Shown here one piece after another: positions 9,356 to 18,984 of a stretch of DNA of 64,000 bases. Origin of the DNA: DASPSM01 sp963800135. GTDB lineage: Bacteria > Planctomycetota > Planctomycetia > Planctomycetales > Planctomycetaceae. Position numbers and translations under genes: made by a program. Under the pieces are notes generated by a model. That model was not told where the DNA came from and did no database searches. It saw only the letters and a list, made by a program, of their open reading frames with translations. The stretch's first letter is position 1. Each line of letters begins with the position of its first letter. The stretch lies in the NCBI GenBank assembly GCA_963800135.1, contig CAWCZR010000020.1, positions 1 to 64,000 on the forward strand, written 5' to 3'.

Positions 9356-10122
9356 ACAAGACCGAGACCAAGAGCACGGTCCTGTTGAAGCACCACCTCA
9401 AAGCGCTCAAGCTCCCCACGATGCACGCCGAGTGCGAGAAGATCGCCGCCCGCGCCGCTCAGGACAATGCCGATCACTTGGCGTTCCTGCTGCAGCTGTG
9501 CGAGCTGGAGCTGATCGAGCGGGAACGCAAATCGGCGGAGCGCCGGCTAAAGGCCGCCCGCTTCCCGGCGCACAAGCTGCTGGACGAGTTCGACTTCGCC
9601 GCGCGGCCCAGCGTCAACAAACCCCAGATGCTGGAGCTCGTGAAGGGAGAGTACCTCGACCGCCGCGAGAACGTGCTGTTCGTCGGTCCCAGCGGGACGG
9701 GCAAGTCGCACTTGGCCACCGCGCTGGGCATGGCCGCCTGCGCCCAGGGGCGCAAGGTCCGCTTCTTCCGGGTGACCGAGTTGATCACCCTGCTGTTGGA
9801 AGCCAAAGAGGAACGTCAGCTCTTGCGGCTACGGCAGCACCTCGGCAAGCTGGACCTGTTGATCCTGGACGAACTGGGGTACGTTCCGGCCAGCAAGGCC
9901 GGGGCGGAACTGTTGTTCGACGTGATCGCCACGGCCTACGAACGCAACAGCCTGATCGTGACGACCAACCTGCCGTTCGAGAACTGGACGGAGGTCTTGG
10001 GCAGCGAGCGGCTCACAGGGGCGGCCCTGGACCGGCTCACGCACCGCTGCCACATCCTGGAGACCAAGGGCGAGAGCTTCCGCCTGCAGGACGCCAAACG
10101 CCGCCGACGCCGCACGGGATAA
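9352..10122 (+). CDS. istB: IS21-family helper ATPase IstB
   Basis: 256-residue AAA+ ATPase that assists IstA in choosing and holding target DNA. Walker A is GPSGTGKSH and Walker B is LLILDELGY; sensor-like TTNLPFENW and an Arg-rich C-terminus (RLQDAKRRRRRTG) follow. The N-terminal helical bundle (LLKHHLKALKLPTMHAECEK) is the usual IstB_N type. Its ATG overlaps the istA stop (ATGA), so translation is probably coupled. Full length and intact. Confidence 0.93.
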   Translation: MNKTETKSTVLLKHHLKALKLPTMHAECEKIAARAAQDNADHLAFLLQLCELELIERERKSAERRLKAARFPAHKLLDEFDFAARPSVNKPQMLELVKGEYLDRRENVLFVGPSGTGKSHLATALGMAACAQGRKVRFFRVTELITLLLEAKEERQLLRLRQHLGKLDLLILDELGYVPASKAGAELLFDVIATAYERNSLIVTTNLPFENWTEVLGSERLTGAALDRLTHRCHILETKGESFRLQDAKRRRRRTG

Positions 10123-10214
10123 TCGCCCCGGCAACTTCGTTCACACTGCAACCGCGACACCTGATCCCTGACGTACGGAGACCTTCACCAACCCAGCGCC
10201 ACCAAATTCGGCCG

Positions 10215-10246
10215 CCCCGCGCCGCCATTTTGAACCGCCCTCAACA
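10215..10246 (-). repeat. IS21 right terminal inverted repeat
   Basis: Ends ...CCGCCCTCAACA on the plus strand. It is the reverse complement of the left end with one mismatch and defines the right boundary of the element. Confidence 0.9.
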
Positions 10247-11017
10247 GAAATGCGCGTCAAAGGCTCGACGGGGATGTCGCTCCCATGGCGCCTTGTGCTC
10301 GCGGCTGAGCACGCGACGGTGCAAGCCGTGGCGGACGGTCGCGATACGACATCCTCGCCGTGCTTGCCTCTTGGCCCGCGAAAATGACCCTGCGGTCGAG
10401 TTTTTCGCAACCGGAGGTCAAAGTGGGACTAGGCAACAGTCTTCGACTTGGGGTTCGAGCCCTGCCACGTCCACCAGTACGGCTGAGGCTCGGCTCAACG
10501 GTCTGAACGTGTCTCATGACGCTGAAGCATGCCTGCCAGCCAGGGGAGAGGCTTTGCCTTCGGAACCGAGGGTTAATGACTCGAATCTCTCCGCGTGCAC
10601 TTGTTTACGCGTCAAATGCGCGTCAACTGTGCTTCCTCGAGGACAACGAAAAGTACAACAGCTCTGCCGGGCCGAAAAAGGCCGTTGTCGCCGGTCGTTC
10701 TTCTCGTTGACCTCGCAGTGCATCCGCAGGGCGTGCCGATAAGATTGGCGCGGGAGGAAGCCTTGACCCGGTTGGCGCCGGTAGAGCCCACGCGGCGGAT
10801 TTGGTTTGCTTCCGCAGCTTTTCCGGGCCGATCACAATCGCCTGTGCAGATTTATCGGCTGTCACGCCACACCTCAGCGGCGCCTCAGAAGAGGCCGCAT
10901 AACGGCTCAGTTCTCCTTACCCCCCGGGCAGTTTTCGCAATCCAGCACCGTCGGGGGATTCCGCCTTAGCGCTTCGACAGAGAAAGGTGCGGGATCGTTT
11001 ACGCTAATTCGACCGTC
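10247..11017. other. Gene-poor stretch right of the IS21 element
   Basis: No convincing gene in 770 bp. Short open frames on both strands lack family motifs, good starts or coding bias. Apart from a tRNA-like 3' end at 10441-10476 (listed separately) I see nothing. It may be debris from the insertion and loss of an earlier element. Confidence 0.5.
10441..10476 (+). other. tRNA- or tmRNA-like 3' end fragment (possible att scar)
   Basis: The sequence GGGGTTCGAGCCCTGCC resembles a T arm (loop TTCGAGC) and is followed by a 3' acceptor-like ACGTCCACCA including CCA. The outer T-stem pairs do not form and I find no matching 5' acceptor upstream, so this is not a functional RNA. It may be an attachment-site remnant; chance resemblance cannot be excluded. 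Confidence 0.35.
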
Positions 11018-11440
11018 TTATGGAACGGAGTACGTTATTTGGCTATAGCCGAGATCCGTCTCATTACCCAATGCATCCGTTCCTGATATGTCGCCTATCA
11101 GACGGTATGTCCCCTTGGATGGCTTGTATTGAAGGACAGTGAGTTCAATTGGCACGCTGATCGGAAGACCAAGCCCGTTAACCACGAAGCTGGCGACGCC
11201 CGAAGCGACGACCGGTCCGCCGCCAGGGCTCTGGTATGCGGCTAGATTTACGTCAATTTGATATTGGCCGAGAGCCTGGATTGTGACATGGTCGAGAAGA
11301 TCAAGCGAGAAATTGTGTCCCTGCGCAGTTGCCGTCAGCGTCGGGGGAGTCGGCGTTAATCTAATCAGCTTCGGACTCTTAGACGACTTGGATCTCTTCG
11401 CCCCTTTTTTCTTTTTCTTTGCGACCTTCTTCTTTGCCAT
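11018..11440 (-). CDS. Hypothetical protein with Lys-rich N-terminus
   Basis: 140 residues. The first 25 are strongly basic (MAKKKVAKKKKKGAKRSKSS). The rest is a beta-rich domain with regular hydrophobic alternation (HNFSLDLLDHVTIQALGQYQ, IDVNLAAYQSPGGGPVV, VPIELTVLQYKPSKGTYRLI). No signal peptide and no family I recognise. The basic tail could bind nucleic acid or the cell surface. It stands alone between the IS flank and the kinase-WD40 gene on the same strand. The composition looks coding. Confidence 0.5.
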   Translation of the reverse strand: MAKKKVAKKKKKGAKRSKSSKSPKLIRLTPTPPTLTATAQGHNFSLDLLDHVTIQALGQYQIDVNLAAYQSPGGGPVVASGVASFVVNGLGLPISVPIELTVLQYKPSKGTYRLIGDISGTDALGNETDLGYSQITYSVP

Positions 11441-11654
11441 TGCCGCGATCCTCGAGACGTGTTTTCGAGCAGCTTTAAGACTTCAAATGCACAGCGTAAA
11501 CCAGCACGATTCCAATCGCAACCAGAATCTAGGGGTTCGCCAATTCCACGGGATACCGCGCGAGCAGCATGACGCAGACGTGAGTGAAGCTCAGAGTCGC
11601 GTAGAATTGAGATCTTCGCAGATGGCAGTTGATTTCAGTCAGCGATAGACCGCT

Positions 11655-14600
11655 TCAGCGAGAAGCGGATTGCGCTGCGCCCAATTCTGCAGCCCATTCG
11701 CGCTGGATGTTGACGGGAGCGAGTTCGTCGGCGCGATCCACGGTTTGGCCGGTGGCAATTCTCGATTGCCGCAGCAGATCTTCGCCCGACCGGTCGTCAT
11801 CCAACGGCCACCGACGAATGGCCGCATCGGCGCTGACGGAAACGAGCTCTCTACCACCGTTGCAAAACCCGACGAAAACTAAGCTTGCGGTATGAGCAAA
11901 TGGCGGCGAGGCAGCTTCCCCCGTTTGGGCGTCCCAAACGCGAGCCGTTTTTGCCTCCCCCCCCGTCGCAAATAAGAAGCCATCATCCCGAAACGCGCAG
12001 CACGTTAGTTCTTGTCGGTGTTGAAGGGAGCCCGTCAAGGGCTTGCCCGTTGATGTGTCCCAAACCCGAGCCGCATAGTCTGCGTCGATTGTTGCCAATT
12101 GTCCGCCATCTCGACTCAGCGCAATCCGCATGTTCCGCCTTGGAGGGATTGTGCAAGCGATTTTGCCCGTGGCCATGTCGCGAATTGTCACTTGACCGAA
12201 ATCCATGATTACCAGGCAATGCTTTTTCGGCGTCAAACAACAGTCTTTGATGCTCGTGAAGTTCTCGCGAGTCCAGCGTCTTTCACCGGAAACGGCGTCC
12301 CAGACGCCAATCGATCGATCCCCGACCGTGTAGATTTCTTGGCCGTCACTACTGAAAAACGCGCGCTGCAGCCCTACCCCATGTTTGAGCGGCAATGCAA
12401 TGCCGCCCGATACTGAAATGACTCGGGCAATTCCGTCCATGCCGAATGTCACCAGACGCTTGCCGTCCGGCGAGAAGTTGACTTGGCTCGAAGCCCCGAC
12501 CGGCTCCGGTAGCTCGGCCAGCAGCTTTCCCGCACTATCAAAAAGCTCCAGCTTGCCTTGGCTGTTCACGGTAACAAGGGACCGGCTGTCGGGCGAAAAT
12601 GCGCCAAAATTTGCGATCGACTTGCCGATGTTCATTGCAACAAGCTCGGCCCCACGCAAGTCACAGAGGACTGCGGGGCCGGCATGTTGCGTGACTAAGA
12701 GCCGTTGGCTATCTGGACTCAGTTGAACGCTTGGCAGTGAAACCGACGGCTTCAATCGAAGCTCGCCGTCGAAGTGAGTGTCAAACTGCCAAGTCCGGAC
12801 CGTGCCGTCGAGGCCTGCGGTCATGACACGGCTTCTGTCTGCGTCAATTTCCGCCCAATTCAAAGGCCGTTCGTGAACAACAACTGGTACGGCCGACTCT
12901 CCGCTGGAGGAATCCCAAAACCGAGCCGTGCGGTCATCACTTGCGGTCACTAACAACTGACTTTCCGGGGCAAAATCGAGGTAAGAGATTGCTCCCCCAT
13001 GCCGCAACTCAAAGCCAGTTCCCGCCTTCAGATTCCGAACTTGGACGAGACCACTTCGACAGCCAGCCGCCAGCAAAGTTCCGTCCGGATGCAAGACTAA
13101 GCGAACAACCGGACTGCCCATCCGAAACACGGATTGCTGCGATCCTGTCGCGACCTCCCAGAGCCGAACCGTCCCATCATTGCTAGCAGAAAAGAGCCCT
13201 TTCCCGTCAGGCGTAAAACAGACGCGATTCACCGCATTTTCATGACGCAGGGGAGAACCGTGCCTCTTGCCTGTCGTCAGAGACCAGAGACGCACCGTCG
13301 AGTCAGCTCCGGCGGCTGCTATCAAGGAGCCGTCTGCATTGAATGCTAGATGATTGATCGTTGCCTTGGGGAAGAGGATCGGTTCGATCAAAGTGCCCTT
13401 GGAAAGATCCCACAAACGCACGCCCTCCTCCTCGGCTGCGACCGCCAAGACCCGACCCGTGCGATTAAAGGCCATCCATTTTGGCCCGCCCGGTTGTGGA
13501 AGCACCATAGGAGGCGCCGACCAATTGGCTGACGCCCAAATCCTGACCTCGTCACCGCCACTCACCGCCAAGCGTTTTCCATCGGGGCTAAAGAGACACT
13601 GGGCCACATGCTTTGGGCAGGCCAGAACGACACCAGGCCGGTCCCGTTTCATTAGATTATGCAAGACCACCTTTCGATCAGTACTCCCGACGGCGATAAG
13701 CGGCTCGATCGGACTGCGCGAGACACTGACAATGGAATTCCCTTCGCTCCAGAGCTGCACCAATCGCGGCACCTGCCGCAAGGTACTGATGAGCCGGGCG
13801 CGATGCGCTGGTTTGCGGTGGGAATCGCTAAATCTTTCAAAGGCAGCTGCAAACCACGGGAGCGCACCGATCGGCTCCCCCGCATCGAGGCGCGCGGTTC
13901 CCTTCGCAACGAAGAGCCGTTCCTGACGATCTCTGTTGGCCGCTTCCAAGCGCAGCGCCTTGGCCTGCGCCTCACTCGCCTGCCGGCTCTTTTGATCGAG
14001 CTCCTTTTGGGCGGTCTCGAAGCGATTTGCCGAATGCGTCAAGACCACCGGAAGAGTCGCTCCGAGAGCGAGGACGGCGGCGAGAAGCAGAGTGGTCTTC
14101 GGATGGCGTCGAGCCCAGCGCCATCCGCGAGTCGGCAGTGAGAGGGGGCGTGCATGAACTGGTTCGCCTCGCTGGTACCTCGCCAAGTCGTCCGCCAACT
14201 CTCGCGCCGTGGCGTAACGGTCGTCCGGCGATTTTTGGAGGCATTGAAGGCAAATCATCGCCAGATCACGAGGAACGCGTCGATCAACGACGTCGGGTGA
14301 AACTGGTTGCTCGTGGATTACTTGGGGAAGTATGTTCGCGATTGCGCCAAGGAAGGGCCGCTTCCCAGTCACCAATTCGTAGAGGACCACCCCCAGGCTG
14401 TAAATGTCGCTACGCGCGTCGACAGTTGCCTTTCCGGTCGCTTGCTCGGGACTCATATAAGCCGGTGTGCCCAGGATTTGCCCATCCACGGTCAACACCG
14501 CATCGCCACCGCGTTTCGCCAAGCCGAAATCCATTAAGAATGGCTTTCCGTGCTCATCGAGCATAATGTTCGACGGCTTCACATCGCGATGGATGATCTG

Positions 14601-15395
14601 ACGGTCGTGCGCATACTCAAGCGCCTCGGCGAGAGACTCGACGATTTTGGCTGCCTCGCGAAAGTCAAAGCGGCGATTGGCAATTTCCTGAGCAAGTGTC
14701 CGACCGTCGACGAATGCCGAGACGATGTAAGGGCGGTCGCTTGTGCCGCCGACCTCGTAAATCGGCACGATGTGAGGATGGCTGAGGATCGCCGCGCTTC
14801 GTGCTTCGCGAAAAAATCTTTCCTTTTCTGCGTCGGTCCGAAGACTTCCCTTGCGGGGAAACTTTACGGCGACCGATCGGCCCAAATCGACATCAATTGC
14901 ACGATAAACCGTGCCAAAACCACCTTGCCCGATTGCGCCCATCAGTCGAAACCGTCCCAAGGCGGCCGCCGGCTGACCTTCCGCGCGTGTCGAAGATCTT
15001 TGGCCCAATGCGGCCGAGTTCGCAGGGGGTGACGACTGCGTGCTGCCTAGCGGCGGAATACCAGTGACTGATGCCGCGCCGGTCGACAATTGAAACTCCG
15101 ACGGATCAGCCCAGCCGGAATCGAGTTTGAGCAGCTGAGAAATCAGGTCAGGATCGGTTCGCAGCTCCGCAAATTCCTGCAGATATTCATCGGGCGTGGG
15201 CGCTTCTCCGGCCTTTAGGCGGAACTCAAAATCGATCAGCACCAGTTCCTTGAGCAGCGGAATAGCATCAAGTCCTTCGGCCGCGTAGAATTCACGAACA
15301 GACGGGCGTTCGCCCATCTGCCACGATTTCGCGAACCGTTGGAGGACAGTCGCGAAGACAGCGTTGAATCCGGTGCTGAGGTCTTTGTCTGTCAT
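11655..15395 (-). CDS. Ser/Thr protein kinase with transmembrane helix and WD40 propeller sensor
   Basis: 1,246 residues from ATG at 15395 (MTDKDLSTGFNAVFATVLQR). An upstream in-frame ATG at 15506 adds an unlikely extension. An N-terminal region of about 145 residues is followed by a kinase domain (about 147-415): IGQGGFGTVY, AVKFPRKG, HRDVKPSNIM, DFGLAK, GTPAYMSPEQA, SDIYSLGVVLYELVTG. All catalytic residues are present. A membrane helix (LLLAAVLALGATLPVVL, about 460) and a short coiled coil precede a long series of WD40 repeats ending in typical VRLWDL, VRLWSL, VRLWEV and ARVWDA strands. Topology places the propeller outside the cytoplasm or in the planctomycete periplasm, as a sensor or scaffold. 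Uninterrupted over 3.7 kb, unlike many neighbours. Confidence 0.93.
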   Translation of the reverse strand: MTDKDLSTGFNAVFATVLQRFAKSWQMGERPSVREFYAAEGLDAIPLLKELVLIDFEFRLKAGEAPTPDEYLQEFAELRTDPDLISQLLKLDSGWADPSEFQLSTGAASVTGIPPLGSTQSSPPANSAALGQRSSTRAEGQPAAALGRFRLMGAIGQGGFGTVYRAIDVDLGRSVAVKFPRKGSLRTDAEKERFFREARSAAILSHPHIVPIYEVGGTSDRPYIVSAFVDGRTLAQEIANRRFDFREAAKIVESLAEALEYAHDRQIIHRDVKPSNIMLDEHGKPFLMDFGLAKRGGDAVLTVDGQILGTPAYMSPEQATGKATVDARSDIYSLGVVLYELVTGKRPFLGAIANILPQVIHEQPVSPDVVDRRVPRDLAMICLQCLQKSPDDRYATARELADDLARYQRGEPVHARPLSLPTRGWRWARRHPKTTLLLAAVLALGATLPVVLTHSANRFETAQKELDQKSRQASEAQAKALRLEAANRDRQERLFVAKGTARLDAGEPIGALPWFAAAFERFSDSHRKPAHRARLISTLRQVPRLVQLWSEGNSIVSVSRSPIEPLIAVGSTDRKVVLHNLMKRDRPGVVLACPKHVAQCLFSPDGKRLAVSGGDEVRIWASANWSAPPMVLPQPGGPKWMAFNRTGRVLAVAAEEEGVRLWDLSKGTLIEPILFPKATINHLAFNADGSLIAAAGADSTVRLWSLTTGKRHGSPLRHENAVNRVCFTPDGKGLFSASNDGTVRLWEVATGSQQSVFRMGSPVVRLVLHPDGTLLAAGCRSGLVQVRNLKAGTGFELRHGGAISYLDFAPESQLLVTASDDRTARFWDSSSGESAVPVVVHERPLNWAEIDADRSRVMTAGLDGTVRTWQFDTHFDGELRLKPSVSLPSVQLSPDSQRLLVTQHAGPAVLCDLRGAELVAMNIGKSIANFGAFSPDSRSLVTVNSQGKLELFDSAGKLLAELPEPVGASSQVNFSPDGKRLVTFGMDGIARVISVSGGIALPLKHGVGLQRAFFSSDGQEIYTVGDRSIGVWDAVSGERRWTRENFTSIKDCCLTPKKHCLVIMDFGQVTIRDMATGKIACTIPPRRNMRIALSRDGGQLATIDADYAARVWDTSTGKPLTGSLQHRQELTCCAFRDDGFLFATGGEAKTARVWDAQTGEAASPPFAHTASLVFVGFCNGGRELVSVSADAAIRRWPLDDDRSGEDLLRQSRIATGQTVDRADELAPVNIQREWAAELGAAQSASR

Positions 15396-16047
15396 ACACG
15401 ACGACTCTGAGTGGCAGGCCGCGGCTGGGAGGCTTTCAGGCCGCAATCCCTGTTTGTACTCCGAAATCGGCCAGAATTCGAACCCGAGGTTCTTGATTGG
15501 CGGCACAGGGAGTCGTAAATTGGATCATCAGCCCGGTTAACTGTTGCTCGAGTGTGCTTGATCGCCAACCCCGGAGTCAGGTGCTATGAACCTGCCACCC
15601 CAAATGCCAGCTGTTCCGCGAACGCGCGGCCAATTGAGAAAGCTTGAACAACCCGGGAACGTGCGTCCATCCTGGATATGTCTGGGTGCCACTCCGGATC
15701 AATGTATGTGCCCTAATGGCACTCACGCATGCTGCGCGAGCGGCGCGGGCTGTTGTTGCGACGGCGGCCGTTCGGGCCAGGACGCGCGCTGCTGTTGAAC
15801 AAAATCTCGGCTTCGCTCTGCGTTGGGGTCGCCTGAGCATCAGAGCGGGCACAGCAAAAGCTCGGCTCGTTTGTCTGAACGTCGGGGAACAAGGCCTTGC
15901 GGTAAGGACAGCACGCGCGCTGGATTTAGCTTACCGTTCCTCTCCTCGGCTTAAAAGTGGCGTTGACGAGGTCGTCAGGCGACTGATTGCGGCGAGCGCA
16001 GTCCCGAGTAACCGCCGCCAAGTCGCGGCCGCGATCCGCGCTTGGTG
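15396..16047. other. Intergenic stretch, nothing recognised
   Basis: 650 bp between two minus-strand genes. The open frames here are Ala/Arg- or Cys-rich artefacts of high GC with no family signature. It must contain the promoter of the kinase-WD40 gene, but no clear -35/-10 pair stands out. Confidence 0.4.
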
Positions 16048-18229
16048 CTAATGGACATCGACCGAAACAACGTGGTCGATCGGGCTGTATTTTTCTCGAC
16101 TCTGATCGAAACAAAACCTCTTCGCCACTAGGCGGATGAGGTAGCGCTTGTTCCTCTCCGCTGGAAAGGCAACGCGATACAGCCGGGCAGTTGACGTTGG
16201 CGTCGGATCGGTCCAGCGAACGTGCCCGGCAAAGGAAATGTCCTTCACGATTAAGATTTGGCCATCCGTGTACGTCTCTCCGCTGATCTTCGTGGCGCCG
16301 ATGCCCTTGGTTTGCTCGATCGTTGGAAAATCGGCGAGTGTAGCCGCGCCACTTCCGATGGGCGTGTCAGCCTCGCGGATGGCAACATGAAAACGGACGT
16401 CATCGCGCTCCGGCACACCTCCCAGCTCGTTGAAATAATTCCAGGATAGATGCACAGCCTTCGGCAAAACTTCCGCCGCTCCATCCGGATTGTCGCTCAC
16501 CGAGACAACTATGTTGCTCGGGCCAGAGGGGTCCGCAATCCGTGTCGCGTCATTGGCAATCGACTCGGGTGCCGGTGCCTCGGTGTAGACCTTCAGTGAG
16601 TTAGGATCTGCGCTCGCGTTTTGGATCGCCGCCGTGAGGGCCGCCCAGTCAGGGCCCGAGATTTCAGTCGGCGGTGGCGTACCTGAGATGTCGTTCCCCG
16701 AGCCGGGGACCATCCAGGGATAAATTTGGCCGGCGCCGTTCGAAGGGCCCAGCCTGTCCTATAGGAGTCTGGGACAGGCGTGGTCCCCAAAGAACCGAAC
16801 TGTGCGACAGCGTCGGATGCAAAGATGCCCGTCTCGTTATTAGTGATCCCGTGGCATGACGTACAGTTGCCCGTTGGGTCAACGATCGTTCGCGCAGATG
16901 CAATGATCGGCGCATCCAAAGCCGTGAAATCGCCCCCCACAACGCGATAGGGATCTCGCTTTCCCCTGGGCAGCTGAGGGAGCAGGTCTTTAAGGCTGAA
17001 GGCAGCAGCCCGATCTGGATCGCGATATCCCACGCGTGCCATCCCTATGTGGGGGGTGATGATTCGTGGAACTTTGTTGTCGTGGCACAGGACACAGCGA
17101 GCTTTGAACGTTGCATCGTAGGTCTGGGATGACTGGGCTCTGCCTTGGTCATCGCCGTATCCGCTCCCCCCCGGTGCCACCGTCGACGCATTCCAATTAA
17201 ACGTGATTCCTGAGTAGCTGCCGTCGAAGAATGCCACCTCTCCCGAAACACGGTTAAATCCAATGTAGCCAAGAAGATTGAATGACGGATTGTCGAGCTT
17301 CCAATAGGGATCGGCCGTCAGTGGGGCTACGCCTTGAGTTTTGCGGGCCAATGCAATCCATTCGACATTTCCCTTGACGCGGCGAGAAAGTCGAGAACCG
17401 GTCCCACATGGCGTCACGTCGCCGGCCAGGGAAGGTTTGTCGCATTGATCTATGGTTGCCGTCCATTTCACGAAATTGCCATGATCGTCACGGTGCTCGA
17501 ATTCGAGTGGGCTGCCGGGTTTGCACGTGTTGGGCTTCAGCTCGGTTCGATTGCCCTCGACCTCCACAACAAGCGTCGCAGTGGTAATTGTCGACCCGTC
17601 GGGAGTCGTGCGCGTCCCCAGGGTCGTAACGTCAAATGGCGGAATCGGCCCGAGGACGGATCGAACTTCGTCGCCAAAACGAATAATGACGTCCGTTGTT
17701 TTGCTCGCAGGCGCCAGAAGATATCGCCGTTCCATTTCGTTACCTTTGCGGAAAAATAATCGTTGTGATTAAGCGCAGCCGCGTTTTGTAGCTCAAGTCG
17801 CCGCTTGTCGCCCAAGAGATTCAAGTACTGAACGCGCAACTGCAGGAGTTGCTCGCGTCGTTCAAGAAACTCTCTTAACTTTTGCGAATATTCCCGAGTC
17901 CTCGGATCGTTCTTGGGCAGGAGTTCCATCGGGGGAAACGGGCTGTCGGGGATAACAAGACCCGTATGCGAATCCACCGCGAGCATTTTGCGGCGTGGGT
18001 CATCGAGCGAAAGCCGAAAAATCCCGCTGGGAAACGCCTTATCTCTGGCGACAGTAAGTCCGGGCAGTTGGCTCTCGACGAAAGCGTCAAAAGGCAATGG
18101 GTCCGGCACGAGGACTGTCTGCGCCATTACGGGTATGGACGGCAGTGCGAAAAACGCCAAACAAAATGCCGCGACAACAGCAATTGAGGAGGCGGGCTCG
18201 CAGGGCCACGGAATCACGTTGCGACGCAT
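16048..18229 (-). CDS. Exported di-heme c-type cytochrome-like protein (two frameshifts)
   Basis: Starts at ATG 18229 with a signal peptide (AVVAAFCLAFFALPSIPVMA). The first frame continues with a region ending KWNGDIFWRL. Near 17710 it passes to a second frame (SKTTDVIIRFGDEVRSVLG) containing two CXXCH heme-attachment motifs, ARCVLCHDNKVP and NCTSCHGITNNETG. Near 16770 a second change leads to NGAGQIYPWMVPGSGND and a C-terminal beta domain (YRVAFPAERNKRYLIRLVAK). Rejoined it is about 725 residues. The two heme motifs and the PWMVPG segment before the C-terminal region recall planctomycete cytochrome-like proteins, in which heme sites precede an extracellular domain. Probably periplasmic electron transfer or oxidation of an unknown substrate. 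The breaks could be real or errors. Confidence 0.7.
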
Positions 18230-18491
18230 GATGGCGGTCCTTTTGGATGGACGGGTTCGATCGAATCCACAAGAGAACTCGCCCGCCGTTTGGGCGTGGT
18301 TCGCCCAGCTCTTGGGACTGAACCCCGTTTCGACTAAATAAAGCGTGTCGGATAAGCGCCGACTGAACACTGCGAAGTATTAACCCCACTTGCTCCGTTG
18401 CGGTGACGAGAGCCCGATCTTTCCAGCGTAACCCCGGTGCCTCGGTCTGTGTTGCGAAGAATGAGTTTACCGCGGACAAATCTGAAGCGAA

Positions 18492-18720
18492 CTATGAGTC
18501 TACCCCGGACGTTTTGCCGGCTCGGTCGTGCGGGTGATCGACCTTTCCGGCCGCTTCTGCTTCGGCCCGAAACCTTTCCAAGGTCGCCCGGTCGGCACGT
18601 GCCCGCCAAGACCATCTTGAGGGCGACCACGGGGTTGATTCCGAGTTGGCGAGCCTTCTAGACGTTACCCATCTCACCCCGGCCGATCACTCGAGCAAGA
18701 CGAAATCGCCGACACATTGA
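18492..18720 (-). pseudogene. N-terminal scrap of a Ser/Thr protein kinase
   Basis: Three short frames read in order on the minus strand: FRLARVIGRGEMGNV (glycine loop), then MVALKMVLAG (catalytic Lys strand), then TLERFRAEAEAAGKVDHPH (helix C). Together these are the first 60 or so residues of a PknB-like kinase, with the rest of the gene absent. Frame changes and missing sequence show it is dead. From 18230 to 18491 and 18721 to 18984 I see nothing else. Confidence 0.65.
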
Positions 18721-18984
18721 TTGCCACGCCTGCAATTGAGCCGAACGACGGCACTGACCTCGTCCGACCCAGTGGGTCGGACTCAATCTGAGAGTCCTGA
18801 TCAGCGCCAGCGACGTTCGACTGCATGGCGGAACTGCCAATGCTTAACGCGCGGCTTCCGACGAATCGGCGTGACCGACGAACGGGCGCACCTCATTGGG
18901 CGGTTCCGACTCGCTTCCTTTGCCCGGAGTGTCCATCGGCATGACCCAACCGGCCCCATCATCCGTTGCCCGCCAATCTCCATT

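Larger units (their letters stand above)
7712..10246 (+). mobile_element. IS21-family insertion sequence, complete with both ends
   Basis: 2,535 bp bounded by 32-bp terminal inverted repeats (7712-7743 and 10215-10246) with one mismatch, beginning TGTTGAGGGCGGTTCAAAA. A second, related repeat lies inside each end (GGCGGTTCAATTTGGCGGCG near 7758 and its counterpart AATTTGGTGGCGC near 10203 on the minus strand), as expected for the multiple transposase sites of this family. It encodes istA and istB with overlapping ATGA. No matching target duplication is visible (left flank GAATCCTA, right flank GAAATGCG), so recombination or flank decay may have followed insertion. Confidence 0.9.

Noticed and set aside
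7700..10260. Target-site duplication around the IS21 element
   Set aside because: Flanking 8-mers differ; short partial similarities (GAAT versus GAAA) are not convincing.
10500..11000. Several 60-125 residue frames as genes
   Set aside because: They overlap in conflicting phases and strands, with no motif, poor starts and no consistent coding bias.
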